Below, in pieces: positions 1 to 8,957 of a stretch of 64,000 nucleotides of DNA (within the stretch, counting starts at the first letter, position 1; each line of letters begins with the position of its first letter). The translations under genes were made by a program, and so were the position numbers. The DNA is taken from assembly GCA_018268055.1 (NCBI GenBank), contig JAFDXF010000038.1, positions 37,519 to 101,518 of the forward strand. The letters are read 5' to 3'. Below the pieces are notes generated by a model that was given only the letters and a program-made list of their open reading frames with translations, searched no databases and was not told where the DNA came from. This stretch comes from Bacteroidota bacterium (lineage in GTDB: Bacteria > Bacteroidota > Bacteroidia > Chitinophagales > Chitinophagaceae).

Positions 1-26
1 TTACCGAAAAATGGTAAAATTTCGAA

Positions 27-629
27 TTACCAATATTTTGAATTTTTATTCTTGCTATCCAATTGCTCTTTTTGCATTCGTTGGCGCACTTCTTTTTCTT
101 TTTGTTCCAACTCATTCAGCTTTTGCTCCATGCTTTTTAAGTCTCTTGATGAAACAGGGTTATTATTTATCGGCTTAGGTTTGTTATTAGGCTGTTGTTT
201 CTTTTTCAGTTCCATTAAAGCTTTCTGTAAATTCTCTCTTGCAGCACTGTCATCCGGGTTTAGGCGCAATGCATCTTTATAGGATTCAATACTTTGTTCC
301 AAACTATTTTTTTTACCGAAAACTACTCCTTGATTATACAATGCTTTTTCTTGCAGTGCCAAATTTTTTTTATACGCTGACAAAGAATTATATAGTTGAA
401 TGGCCTCATCCTGTTTATTCATTCTGTAATAAGTATTGGCAAGATTAAAAACAGCAACCTGATTAGCAGTATCAGCCTGCATTGCACTTTTATATTGTTC
501 CGCTGCTTGGGAATAATTTTTTTGTTTGTAATTTTTATTGCCTTCTTGTATCAATCGGTCTGCTTTTCCCGGCTGTGCCTGTGTTGCGGAAATACAAAAA
601 ATTAAAAATATAGTGAGTATATTTTTCAA
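27..629 (-). CDS. TPR-repeat protein, BatC-like
   Basis: Exported 200-residue TPR protein. Residues 1-18 are a signal peptide ending before QPGKAD. At least two TPR units follow (about 22-55 and 92-125, the latter with the typical ALRLNPDD ending), then a charged, Lys/Gln/Asn-rich tail (about 140-200) predicted to be coiled. The start is TTG, sharing the four bases TTGA with the stop of the upstream VWA gene, which implies translational coupling. In Bacteroidota a TPR protein after a BatA/BatB VWA protein is the BatC position of the Bat (aerotolerance) operon; the partner function is not biochemically settled. BatD would be expected just outside the window. Family assignment rests on gene order and architecture. 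Confidence 0.8.
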   Translation of the reverse strand: MKNILTIFLIFCISATQAQPGKADRLIQEGNKNYKQKNYSQAAEQYKSAMQADTANQVAVFNLANTYYRMNKQDEAIQLYNSLSAYKKNLALQEKALYNQGVVFGKKNSLEQSIESYKDALRLNPDDSAARENLQKALMELKKKQQPNNKPKPINNNPVSSRDLKSMEQKLNELEQKEKEVRQRMQKEQLDSKNKNSKYW

Positions 630-1627
630 AAGGTTGGGCGAATTTTTATTTCAGGAATAAAACTTTCTATCAACAAAATTAAAAATACCAGTAGCGCAAA
701 AGGAAAAACATAATTAAAATATTTCATTTCAGACATATCTGTATATGCCTGTTTATTGACATTGGAAAGCTGCTTGTATATTGTATTTACAGCATCATTG
801 TTTTGCAAATGAACATAAGTACCGTTTGTTGCCTTTGCTATTTGTTGCAGAAGCTGTTCATCTAATTTTGAAACAATAATATTTTCCTTATCATCTCGAT
901 ATGCTTTTTTAATTGATGTATCCATAATTTCACTTCCGGCACTAGTACCAACACCCACAGTGTTTATCATGATTCCTTTAGTAGCCAAGTCTTCTGCAGT
1001 ACTATTTACACCGCCTTCGTGATCTTCGCCATCGGTTATTAAAATGATTGATTTAAAATGCGTTTTGTCTTCATAAAAAGATTTTTCCGCCATTTTTAAT
1101 GCTTCACTTATATCTGTGCCTTGTTGCGGCACAGCATCGGAAGTAGCGACAGATAAAAATTGTTGTATCGCTCCTAAGTCAGTAGTAAGCGGCATTTGCA
1201 AATATGCTTTCCCTGCAAAAAATATCAAAGCCACCCGATCATCTTGAAGTTTAGCAATCAATTGTGTTATAAATAATTTTGCTTTACTCATTCTATCGGG
1301 CGAAACATCGGTTGCCAGCATACTTTTACTTACATCTAATGCAATAGCAATGTCAATTCCTTTTTTAGTTGAATTTGCAACGCCTTGCGGTTGTCGGGGA
1401 TTTACCAATGCAACAACACCCCACACAAATGTAATCAGTAGTAACAATGATTTAATTCGAAACAAACGAGGGGAATAGTTTGCTGTAAGTGCATTTATTC
1501 GTTCTTCATCACCTATTCTTTTTCGCACTTTTATTTTCCATTGAAGCAAATAATAATATAAAATGATCAATGGTATTATAAAAGCGAAAAGCCAAAGCCA
1601 ATCCTTATGTTCTAATTGAAATTTCAA
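626..1627 (-). CDS. VWA-domain membrane protein, BatB/BatA-like
   Basis: 333-residue inner-membrane protein with two N-terminal membrane segments (about 10-29 and 58-76), a von Willebrand factor A domain (about 90-290) and a C-terminal membrane helix (about 305-326). The MIDAS metal site is intact: D98-V-S100-K-S102, a Thr in the QQGTDISEAL stretch, and ITDGED. This is the usual topology of BatA/BatB, with the VWA domain in the periplasm. The gene is translationally coupled to the TPR gene downstream. Unusually, the gene directly upstream is not a second VWA gene or a DUF58/MoxR gene but a class D beta-lactamase-like lipoprotein, 48 bp away. BatB versus BatA cannot be settled from one paralogue. 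Confidence 0.85.
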   Translation of the reverse strand: MKFQLEHKDWLWLFAFIIPLIILYYYLLQWKIKVRKRIGDEERINALTANYSPRLFRIKSLLLLITFVWGVVALVNPRQPQGVANSTKKGIDIAIALDVSKSMLATDVSPDRMSKAKLFITQLIAKLQDDRVALIFFAGKAYLQMPLTTDLGAIQQFLSVATSDAVPQQGTDISEALKMAEKSFYEDKTHFKSIILITDGEDHEGGVNSTAEDLATKGIMINTVGVGTSAGSEIMDTSIKKAYRDDKENIIVSKLDEQLLQQIAKATNGTYVHLQNNDAVNTIYKQLSNVNKQAYTDMSEMKYFNYVFPFALLVFLILLIESFIPEIKIRPTF

Positions 1628-1675
1628 ATTATTAATTCCTCTTTAGTAACAAAACTATTTGGGGAAAATTATTAT

Positions 1676-2500
1676 TTACATTTTACCATTAAAGAAATTC
1701 AATTTCTTTAAAATATCACCGATCATTTTCAGCTGAATTGTCTTTAAATCCGCATTTTGGTCAGGTGTTTCTGTATTCAATACAAAAAAGTAAACGTGTT
1801 TATTTTCTTCAATCCAGCCTACTATCCATCCAAGCAAATTGTCGTTTTCAAGATTGCCAAAACCTGATTTATATGCAAGTCGAGTATTGGTGTTATTTTC
1901 CATTGCCATTGCCCGCTTTACTACTTCTTGATAACTTTTAAAAAACGGTAATTGATCAAAATACAATCTCTTCACCAAGCCCAACTGTTGATCCGGAGTA
2001 ATCTTTAGTTTATTATTCATCCAGAAACTATCTACTGCAGCATTAATCTTCACTTTATCATGTATCGTTTTTGCTCCATATTTCAAAGTATCCATCCATA
2101 ATTGCATCGTATCATTTCCAATTCTTCTTGCCACTTCTTGATAGTAGGGTGCTGAAGAAACTCTGAATGCCTGAAACATATTTAAGTCCTTATTCCATGC
2201 TGAATCTGTCCGCTGCACACCATCCCATTTTACGACCATGCTATCATTCACAATTTTTCCGGTTTGTAACCCAATTAATGAATTTACTATATCAAAAGTA
2301 GCTCCCGGTTGATAGGCACTATCTCGATAGCGTGCTAAATTAAAAACCGTAAACGCTCCTGTACCATTATCCATTAAGGCAAAACATCCTTGCACTTTAT
2401 TTTCGTCAAAGTATTGCTTTAGGCTGTTGTCTTTTTTTACATTATTGGAGGAGCAGGCTGCAACAAAAAAGGACAAGCCAAGCACGAAATAAAATTTCAT
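1676..2500 (-). CDS. Class D beta-lactamase-fold lipoprotein, predicted inactive
   Basis: 274 residues with a lipoprotein signal peptide (lipobox VAAC, lipidated Cys16). The body resembles OXA/class D enzymes: PGATFDIVNSLIGLQTG aligns with the PxSTFKIxNxLIxLETG block, YYQEVARRIG with the YQELARRIG block, YGA141-143 with YGN, and KSG210-212 with KTG, followed by GWIVGWIE. However the catalytic serine is Ala67 and the carbamylated lysine is Asp70, and the third residue of the SxV motif is Pro118. Acyl-enzyme chemistry should therefore be impossible; a binding, sensing or structural role is more likely. It is probably co-transcribed with the VWA/TPR genes (48-bp gap, same strand). Confidence 0.82.
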   Translation of the reverse strand: MKFYFVLGLSFFVAACSSNNVKKDNSLKQYFDENKVQGCFALMDNGTGAFTVFNLARYRDSAYQPGATFDIVNSLIGLQTGKIVNDSMVVKWDGVQRTDSAWNKDLNMFQAFRVSSAPYYQEVARRIGNDTMQLWMDTLKYGAKTIHDKVKINAAVDSFWMNNKLKITPDQQLGLVKRLYFDQLPFFKSYQEVVKRAMAMENNTNTRLAYKSGFGNLENDNLLGWIVGWIEENKHVYFFVLNTETPDQNADLKTIQLKMIGDILKKLNFFNGKM

Positions 2501-2675
2501 CTTATAATTCTTTTCGCAAAAGTAAGCCTGTCATTTCACTTTCATCAAAATAGCTTTTTGATAAAATCCTGAAGATAAAAGCAAAATCGAATGTAGAAAT
2601 TGCTTGAATGGCAATAAAAAAAACGAGTCTGATGCAAACCAAATGGAGCATCAGACGGCTTAGAAAAGGAATAAA

Positions 2676-2801
2676 TTACATGTAAAATCCACCCGGTTGT
2701 TTATAGTGCTTTACACCGCGACAATCCCTTTTGGTAGAAGCACAAGAGCTAACAGCAAATATTAAAGCTATAATTGCAAAAACAAATAATAATTTTTTCA
2801 T
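2676..2801 (-). CDS. 41-residue lipoprotein
   Basis: Short open frame from ATG at 2801 to TAA at 2676. It encodes a lipoprotein signal peptide (MKKLLFVFAIIALIFAVSSC, lipobox VSSC, Cys20) and a mature peptide of about 22 residues, CASTKRDCRGVKHYKQPGGF plus YM. The textbook signal sequence plus a compact RDCRG...PGG tail argues that it is real. Similar tiny lipoproteins occur in Bacteroidota, but I know no function. It stands alone, with 175 bp to the class D-like gene and 164 bp to kbl. Confidence 0.72.
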   Translation of the reverse strand: MKKLLFVFAIIALIFAVSSCASTKRDCRGVKHYKQPGGFYM

Positions 2802-2965
2802 CCTTTTAAAAAAAATAGATCAACTAAAATTAATTAAGGAAAATCAAAGGATTAGAAGATATGCCAATGGTTTTGTATCATGTTTAAAACGAAAATAATG
2901 CCGAATTATTACGCTACACAATTTTTTTGTAGAAAAAATAATATCCACGTAGAATTACGATTAAT

Positions 2966-4153
2966 TTATTTTAATACCCCCAACTCCTTCCCAATTTTTG
3001 TGAATCCGGCTATAGCCTTATCTAAATGTTGCTGTGTGTGTGCCGCACTCAACTGCACTCGTATGCGTGCCTGACCTTTCGCCACAACAGGGAAAAAGAA
3101 ACCAATTACATAAACTCCTTCTTCTAATAATTTGGCAGCCATTGTTTGTGCCAGCACTGCATCATATAGCATAATCGGAACAATGGGATGATCGCCTGGT
3201 CTTATATCAAAGCCCGCTTCAGTCATCTTGCAGCGAAAATATTTTGTATTGTATTCTAATTTATCTCTCAATTCGGTTGTTTCAGTAAGCATATCCAATA
3301 CAGCAATAGAACCGCCGACAATAGAAGGCGCTAATGTATTACTGAATAAATAAGGCCTTGATTTCTGGCGAAGCATATCAATGACTTCTTTTCTACCTGA
3401 AGTAAAGCCGCCACTTGCTCCACCCAACGCTTTTCCGAGTGTGCCGGTGATGATATCAATTCGACCCATCACTCCTCTATATTCATGTGTTCCTCTTCCT
3501 GTTTTGCCTAAAAATCCTGAAGAATGACACTCATCTATCATCACTACTGCATCATACTTATCTGCCAAGTCGCAAATTTTATCTAACTGTGCAATCGTTC
3601 CATCCATGCTGAATGAACCATCGGTAACGATAATTCTACTGCGACAAGATGCTGCTTCCTGAAGTTTCGTTTCCAAATCAGCCATATTATTGTGTTCATA
3701 GCGATAGCGTTGAGCTTTGCACAAACGCACACCATCAATGATGGAAGCATGATTGAGTGCATCAGAAATAATGGCATCTTGCTCATTAAATAATGGCTCA
3801 AACACTCCGCCATTAGCATCAAATGCGGCTGCATATAAAATGGTGTCTTCTGTTCCTAAAAATTGGGAAATTTTTTCTTCCAGCTCTCTATGAATATCTT
3901 GTGTGCCGCAGATAAAACGAACACTACTCATTCCATATCCTCGTTTATCAATTGTTTTATGAGCCGCTTCTATCACTTTCGGGTGACTAGAAAGTCCGAG
4001 ATAATTATTGGCACAAAAGTTTAAAACCGTTTTACCTCCAACGATTATTTCAGCACCTTGGGGGCTTTCAATAATTCTCTCAGTTTTATACAATCCGGAA
4101 GCTTTTATTTCTCCCACTTCTGTAGCAATTCGGGTAGCAAATTTTTCGTTCAT
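2966..4153 (-). CDS. kbl: 2-amino-3-ketobutyrate CoA ligase (glycine C-acetyltransferase)
   Basis: PLP enzyme of the alpha-oxoamine synthase family, 395 residues from the ATG at 4153 (the open frame continues upstream, but 395 matches the roughly 398 residues of E. coli Kbl). It joins acetyl-CoA and glycine to 2-amino-3-ketobutyrate, or runs the reverse cleavage in threonine degradation. Motifs: FCANNYLGL near the N-terminus, [10 protein letters not shown] (PLP Asp and His), and [13 protein letters not shown] with the Schiff-base Lys241, followed by [11 protein letters not shown], which is the Kbl signature rather than BioF or serine palmitoyltransferase. No threonine dehydrogenase gene lies next to it, so the partner must be elsewhere. 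Confidence 0.93.
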   Translation of the reverse strand: MNEKFATRIATEVGEIKASGLYKTERIIESPQGAEIIVGGKTVLNFCANNYLGLSSHPKVIEAAHKTIDKRGYGMSSVRFICGTQDIHRELEEKISQFLGTEDTILYAAAFDANGGVFEPLFNEQDAIISDALNHASIIDGVRLCKAQRYRYEHNNMADLETKLQEAASCRSRIIVTDGSFSMDGTIAQLDKICDLADKYDAVVMIDECHSSGFLGKTGRGTHEYRGVMGRIDIITGTLGKALGGASGGFTSGRKEVIDMLRQKSRPYLFSNTLAPSIVGGSIAVLDMLTETTELRDKLEYNTKYFRCKMTEAGFDIRPGDHPIVPIMLYDAVLAQTMAAKLLEEGVYVIGFFFPVVAKGQARIRVQLSAAHTQQHLDKAIAGFTKIGKELGVLK

Positions 4154-4537
4154 AAAAAAGCATTTCAGCAAATATAGCAAGGAGAAGGGAAGTATGTATG
4201 TTACCAATATTTTTATTGGAATTTGAATTTAATTTTATTTTTTGAGCAATGGGTAACCCTGTATTTAATTTACCAACATCAGTTTAAAACAGTTGCTATA
4301 GCATCTATTTAAAATTTTTCGGAAGAGCAGTTTTTTTAAACCTTACCCTACGATAACAATTTTGGTTTTTTTTACTAAAAAATGCTGAAATATAAAAAGA
4401 ACGAAACTGTAACATTTTAATTAATCATCCGTTATATATAAGAAATTGCACTAAAAAGTAATTTTATTACTTATTTCGGTCAAATTTTTGCTTATTTATA
4501 CAAATTACCAGGTATTAAAAACCGCAACTAACAATAG
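4154..4537. other. Intergenic region, divergent kbl / ECF sigma
   Basis: 384-bp AT-rich spacer that must hold divergent promoters for kbl (minus) and the sigma operon (plus). The only clear structure is a small inverted repeat, AAGTAAT TTT ATTACTT, at 4456-4472. I see no ORF with a credible start and no RNA gene. Confidence 0.5.
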
Positions 4538-5023
4538 ATGACGGAACAGGATTACAATAACTGTGTGAGCGAATATGCTGATAATGTCTATCGGTTTATC
4601 CTGAAAAATCTCCGACACGAAGAAGATGCCCGCGATGTGGTACAAACAGCCTTTGAGAAATTATGGATCAATAAAGAAGATGTGGAAATACTAAAAGCTA
4701 AATCTTATCTTTTTACAATAGCATATCATCAGATGATTGACCATATCAGAAAAGTGAAAAGAATACAATTGAAAGAAACGTTTAGTGATACGATAAGAAC
4801 CGAAAGCAAATCACCAAACAATTTGAAAACAATATTGGAAGGTGCATTGTCTCGTTTAAACGAAACACAAAGATCATTGGTAATGTTGAAAGACTATGAA
4901 GGATACAGTTATGAAGAAATCGGTAAGATAATGGAGCTGAATTCCAGTCAAGTGAAAGTGTATTTACACAGAGCGAGATTGCAGTTGAAAGAATATTTAG
5001 TAAAAATGGAAAATGTAATTTAA
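4538..5023 (+). CDS. ECF RNA polymerase sigma factor
   Basis: 161-residue sigma-70 family protein with region 2 (about 10-80; EDARDVVQTAFEKLW, then SYLFTIAYHQMIDHIRK) and region 4 (about 110-158; LNETQRSLVMLKDYEGYSYE, then the recognition helix around SSQVKVYLHRARLQLKEYL). There are no regions 1.1 or 3, so it is an ECF type. Its TAA stop shares one base with the ATG of the next gene (TAATG), coupling it to a membrane protein that looks like its anti-sigma factor. Target promoters cannot be read from the window; the operon itself is a likely target. Confidence 0.9.
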   Translation: MTEQDYNNCVSEYADNVYRFILKNLRHEEDARDVVQTAFEKLWINKEDVEILKAKSYLFTIAYHQMIDHIRKVKRIQLKETFSDTIRTESKSPNNLKTILEGALSRLNETQRSLVMLKDYEGYSYEEIGKIMELNSSQVKVYLHRARLQLKEYLVKMENVI

Positions 5024-6150
5024 TGAGCATCCACCGTCATAATTACGAAGAATATTTTATCCTGTATATGGATAACGAACTGAGTAGCGAAGATCGTCAG
5101 GCGGTTGATGCATTTGTATTAGCTAATCCCGATTTAAAAGAAGAATTAGATTCATTGCTTCAATACAAACTGGAACCGGATGCTCATGCTATCTATCAAG
5201 ACAAAGAGAACCTGATGAAATTCCAAGATGAAGAACTTTTACTATTATACAATGACAATGAGTTGACGAGTGAAGATCGGTTAAAAGTGGAATTGCTTTT
5301 AAACAATAATCCTTTGTTACAAAAGAAGCAAACTATTTTACTCAATACTAAATTAGCACCCGAGCAAATCGTTTTTCCAAACAAAGCATCACTTTACAGA
5401 AAAGAAGAAAAAATAAGGCCAATACATATTAGATGGCAAAGAATTGCTATTGCTGCAATATTTCTTTTAGCCATAAGCCTCACCGGTATTTTGCTGATGC
5501 GCAATAGAAATACAACTCAGGGAATTGAAATAGTGCATACAACACCTGCCGTAAAACACCCAGAGACACCTTCTGTTCCTAATATTTTGGAACAAAACAA
5601 ACGCACAATTAATAATACAGAAGAAAGCAATATTGCCGAAAATAATATGGAGGCAAAAACAAAAGGAGTAATTGATCCTGATAATTCTGTTCATCAAGCA
5701 AAACTTACAGTTAAAGAGCAGAATATCATTCAATCATTAAACGGAACAGAGCATATAGAAATTAAACCTGAAATAAATACAACCAACAACATTACTCCTA
5801 TAAATGCAATTGCTATTGAAAATAAAACAACTAATAATCTACCCACCCCGATAAACAATACCGGCATAAACACAGTAGTGCTTCCGCCACAATCATCAAC
5901 AATAGCCAAAACAAGTCCAAATCCTGAAACAAATATTAATCAATCTATAAAACCCAATGAAATAATCACTGCATCACTTAACAATAATAGCACTACTTCA
6001 GATAATGTAATGGAAGAAGGAAAAAATAAAAGTAGTCGTGGACTATTCCGCAAGATTACTCGTGCCCTTCAAAAAGGAAATAATGTACTCACCGGCAATA
6101 GCGATCAAGAGAACAAATTATTAGTAGGTGGTTTTGCTATTCATCTTTAA
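5023..6150 (+). CDS. Membrane protein with duplicated anti-sigma-like N-terminal module
   Basis: 375 residues. Two copies of one roughly 60-residue module lie in the cytoplasmic N-terminal part: YEEYFILYMDNELSSEDRQ (about 8-26) and DEELLLLYNDNELTSEDR (about 69-86), each followed by a similar LLxNPxLxxx segment. A single membrane helix (about 140-160) and a long Asn/Thr-rich, low-complexity periplasmic part follow. LYMDNELSSEDR-type segments are typical of Bacteroidota anti-sigma N-termini, and coupling to the ECF gene supports that role. No metal-binding zinc-finger motif is visible. Anti-sigma function is inference. Confidence 0.7.
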   Translation: MSIHRHNYEEYFILYMDNELSSEDRQAVDAFVLANPDLKEELDSLLQYKLEPDAHAIYQDKENLMKFQDEELLLLYNDNELTSEDRLKVELLLNNNPLLQKKQTILLNTKLAPEQIVFPNKASLYRKEEKIRPIHIRWQRIAIAAIFLLAISLTGILLMRNRNTTQGIEIVHTTPAVKHPETPSVPNILEQNKRTINNTEESNIAENNMEAKTKGVIDPDNSVHQAKLTVKEQNIIQSLNGTEHIEIKPEINTTNNITPINAIAIENKTTNNLPTPINNTGINTVVLPPQSSTIAKTSPNPETNINQSIKPNEIITASLNNNSTTSDNVMEEGKNKSSRGLFRKITRALQKGNNVLTGNSDQENKLLVGGFAIHL

Positions 6151-6204
6151 TAAACAAATCAACAATAAATATTTTAATCCGTTTCAAATTTTAAACTACA
6201 ACAA

Positions 6205-7032
6205 ATGAAAAAAATCATTTTTCTAAGCATGGCGTTAGGTTTAGCAATGGCCACTTTTGCACAAACAGACAGTACAGGAAATAGACCGGCTGATACGATT
6301 CGTGTCGGCGGTATTATTATCGTTCGCAAATCTGGCCCAAAACATAAAACAGAAAAAGAAGAACAGGAATATCACATCAAAAGACGTAAAGGTGAAGAAC
6401 CTTCTAATCTGAGTACCAACTGGTGGATATTTGATATCGGCTTTTCAAATTATACTGATAAATCAAATTATACAAATTCGCTGCTATCAGGTTTCACTTC
6501 GCCGGGTGTTGGAGAAGATCAGATGAAACTACGCACCGGAAAATCAAGAAATGTAAACGTTTGGTTTTTTATGCAGAAACTAAATATTACCAAACATGTA
6601 CTCAATTTGAAATATGGCCTTGGCCTAGAGTTGAATAATTATTATTTTGATGACAATATTCAATTCAATAAAAAACCAACCAATATTTCACTCAGTTCTA
6701 CCAATTTCAAAAAAGCAAAATTAGCTGCCGACTACCTTACTGTTTCTCTTATGCTGAATGTCAACTTCACGCCACGCCGTTCCAAAGGCTTTGGGTTCAG
6801 TGGTGGTATTAGTGCCGGGTATCTTTATTCATCAAGGTTCAAAACAAAAGTGAACAATGATGTCAAAAAAGTAAAAGACGGTTTTGATTTGGAGCGGTTT
6901 AAACTTTCATATATAGGCGAATTATCGCTGGGCCCCGTTCGTTTCTATGCAAGCATCGCTATGAAAAACATGTGGGGAAAAGGCTTGGATATGACTCCAT
7001 ACAATTTTGGATTCCGCTTTAGCAACTGGTAA
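6205..7032 (+). CDS. Secreted / outer-membrane beta-barrel-like protein of the ECF operon
   Basis: 275 residues with a signal peptide (about 1-19, ending MATFAQ). The mature protein opens with a charged linker (KRRKGEEPSNLS), followed by alternating hydrophobic/polar strands rich in aromatic residues (NWWIFDIGFSNYTDKSNY, LNLKYGLGLELNNYYF, GFGFSGGISAGYLYSSRF) and a terminal FGFRFSNW. The C-terminal aromatic residue fits insertion as an outer-membrane barrel. It lies 54 bp after the anti-sigma-like gene, so it is probably the third gene of the same operon. Specific function unknown. Confidence 0.65.
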   Translation: MKKIIFLSMALGLAMATFAQTDSTGNRPADTIRVGGIIIVRKSGPKHKTEKEEQEYHIKRRKGEEPSNLSTNWWIFDIGFSNYTDKSNYTNSLLSGFTSPGVGEDQMKLRTGKSRNVNVWFFMQKLNITKHVLNLKYGLGLELNNYYFDDNIQFNKKPTNISLSSTNFKKAKLAADYLTVSLMLNVNFTPRRSKGFGFSGGISAGYLYSSRFKTKVNNDVKKVKDGFDLERFKLSYIGELSLGPVRFYASIAMKNMWGKGLDMTPYNFGFRFSNW

Positions 7033-7054
7033 GCAGCGATATAATTTTTTATTG

Positions 7055-7100
7055 AACCACAGCGAACACAGTGTTACAATGTGTTAACTGTGGTTTTTTT
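7055..7100 (+). terminator. Rho-independent terminator after the ECF operon
   Basis: Outer stem AACCACAG (7055-7062) with CTGTGGTT (7088-7095), inner stem AACACA with TGTGTT, then a run of seven T to 7100. It sits 23 bp after the stop at 7032. Confidence 0.85.
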
Positions 7101-7247
7101 ACTTTCAAGATTTTTGTAAAGTCTAATTCTAAACTTACCGTTAAAGTTTTACGTTAACATCAAAAGAAATTTATTTCTAAAAATAAAAGAGAATGGCACA
7201 TCGTTTGGGTAAACACTGTTGTTCGTGTAAAAGAAAACGTTGTGAAA

Positions 7248-7799
7248 ATGAAAAGATATTTAATCCTCGTATCTCTTTTTTTGGGAAGTGTATTTGCCGA
7301 AGCGCATAATTATACTGCAAAAAAATATAAGTTAGTCCGAAATACTTCCAAGCCGGTGGGCATTGTTTCCATTGTGATAGATAAAACGGATTACGAATTA
7401 AGTGTCTTTGATGATTTGGGATGGTATGCCACCTACCCTGTTGTTTTTGGTAATAACAGCTTGGCTGATAAAAAAATGCAAGGAGACAGGAACACGCCGG
7501 AAGGTATTTTTCATATCACCAGCAAGCGAGTGCATGATAAATGGTGTAGGTTTTTAGCGATTGATTATCCTACTAAAGAGAGTTATGAAAAATTTAATGA
7601 ACGAAAGAAAAAAGGAGAAATACCTGCGAATGCATCTATCGGTGGTGGCATTGGCATACATGGCACTTGGCCACACGAAGAAGTATCTATTGATAAATAC
7701 TTGAACTGGACACTCGGCTGTATCTCTATGAAAAACGAAGATGTTCTGGATTTGTACTCTTTTGCAATACCGGGAACAAAAGTTACCATTCGTCATTAA
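7248..7799 (+). CDS. L,D-transpeptidase (YkuD domain)
   Basis: 183 residues from ATG 7248 (an in-frame GTG lies two codons upstream). A signal peptide of about 18 residues ends after AEA. The YkuD domain covers the rest: IDKTDYELSVFDDLGWYATYPV (strand region), GDRNTPEGIFHI, catalytic His in GIHGTW and catalytic Cys in TLGCISM. The usual SHGC is TLGC here; His and Cys are kept, so activity is likely. Such enzymes form 3-3 peptidoglycan cross-links or attach proteins to peptidoglycan in the periplasm. Its stop overlaps the convergent hydrolase gene by 4 bp. Confidence 0.85.
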   Translation: MKRYLILVSLFLGSVFAEAHNYTAKKYKLVRNTSKPVGIVSIVIDKTDYELSVFDDLGWYATYPVVFGNNSLADKKMQGDRNTPEGIFHITSKRVHDKWCRFLAIDYPTKESYEKFNERKKKGEIPANASIGGGIGIHGTWPHEEVSIDKYLNWTLGCISMKNEDVLDLYSFAIPGTKVTIRH

Positions 7800-8776
7800 G
7801 GCTTGCCATATTCAGAAAAGAATTCAGATACAGTTGCACTCCATCGGGCAGGGTCATTACGCAACAATGATTCGTGATTGGCGGTTTCATAAATCACTAA
7901 CTTTTTATGCTCAGAGCCAATAGCCTTAAATATTTCTTCTGTTTCATCTTTAGATACATAAATGTCTTTTGCTCCCCATTGCATCAAGACAGGGCGGTTA
8001 ATTTTTGCAACATATTTTGTAGTTTGCAGTTGAAAACTTTTGACACCTCTCTCTAATCCTATCCAGAAGGTAATAAAAAATGAAAAAGGTTTAACAAAAT
8101 ATCCATCAAAGCCCTGTGCTCTTGCTTTCGCCTTTATCAATGATTGGATATTCAGGAAAGGCATTTCCAAAATAAGTCCGGAAGGTTTTAAATCATATTC
8201 AGCAACAGCTTTACTTACCGTGACAGCGCCCATTGACAATCCATATAAGAAAATATTTTTCTCCCCTTTAGTTGCAATATAATCCCAAGCCAATTTCACT
8301 TCTTCCACCTCTTTTATTCCCATGGTGGTAATATAACCATCGCTACTACCATGTGCTCTAAAATCCGGCATAAAAACATTGAACCCTTTATTGAGAAACT
8401 GAGCGGCTTCGTCTATAAATACACTTTTATTGGTTAAAAATCCATGAAAGAGAATAACAGTTCCTTTACTTGCGCTATCAGTCTTTGCATACCAAGCTTG
8501 TATTTTCAATCCGTTGGAAGTTTGTAGTTGAACATCATTGTAAGCAAAAGAAGGTTTTTCTTCTTCAACAGATTTTCGCTGTAGCGGACCGCTGAACAAC
8601 CGCCATGTTTTGGAGAATATATTTTTTGTTCCGCTATGACTTACCTCTGTTCTTGATGGGTCATACACTTTAGTAAACTTGTAAGCATACAATGCTGCAC
8701 TGATATTAAAAATTATAAACTGGGCTAAGAGTATCCACAGCATCCACTTTAAATATATTGTCCACTTTCGTTTCAA
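7796..8776 (-). CDS. Alpha/beta hydrolase, membrane-anchored
   Basis: 326 residues. One N-terminal membrane helix (about 10-31) anchors a serine hydrolase domain: GTVILFHGFLTNKS (oxyanion-loop region), the nucleophile elbow YGLSMGAVT, MQWGAKDIYVS (acid) and TANHESLL (His). The predicted start is TTG at 8776; the first ATG would be at 8743 inside the membrane helix, so TTG is preferred but uncertain. Substrate unknown; the fold fits esterases or the acyl-peptidase-like hydrolases of this phylum. It is monocistronic and convergent with the L,D-transpeptidase gene. Confidence 0.8.
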   Translation of the reverse strand: MKRKWTIYLKWMLWILLAQFIIFNISAALYAYKFTKVYDPSRTEVSHSGTKNIFSKTWRLFSGPLQRKSVEEEKPSFAYNDVQLQTSNGLKIQAWYAKTDSASKGTVILFHGFLTNKSVFIDEAAQFLNKGFNVFMPDFRAHGSSDGYITTMGIKEVEEVKLAWDYIATKGEKNIFLYGLSMGAVTVSKAVAEYDLKPSGLILEMPFLNIQSLIKAKARAQGFDGYFVKPFSFFITFWIGLERGVKSFQLQTTKYVAKINRPVLMQWGAKDIYVSKDETEEIFKAIGSEHKKLVIYETANHESLLRNDPARWSATVSEFFSEYGKP

Positions 8777-8957
8777 TAGATAAATTATTGTCAGTTAGGT
8801 CTTTTGCTACTTATTAAGATATCTGCCAAAAGTAATTTTTCTGAATTAATTCTCTCAATAAAATATGTGGATTATTTTTGGATAACTGTATGATTATTAT
8901 ACCCATCTTTGTACCTGATTACTTACTAATCTTACAATAAAAGAAAAACCTCACAAT

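Noticed and set aside
4154..4207. 18-residue hydrophobic N-terminal extension of Kbl
   Set aside because: Kbl is cytoplasmic and about 398 residues long; ATG 4153 gives the expected length.
7193..7309. Cys-rich 38-codon frame (MAHRLGKHCCSCKRKRC start) before and overlapping the L,D-transpeptidase gene
   Set aside because: It runs out of frame through the signal-peptide coding region of a well-supported gene and has no independent support.
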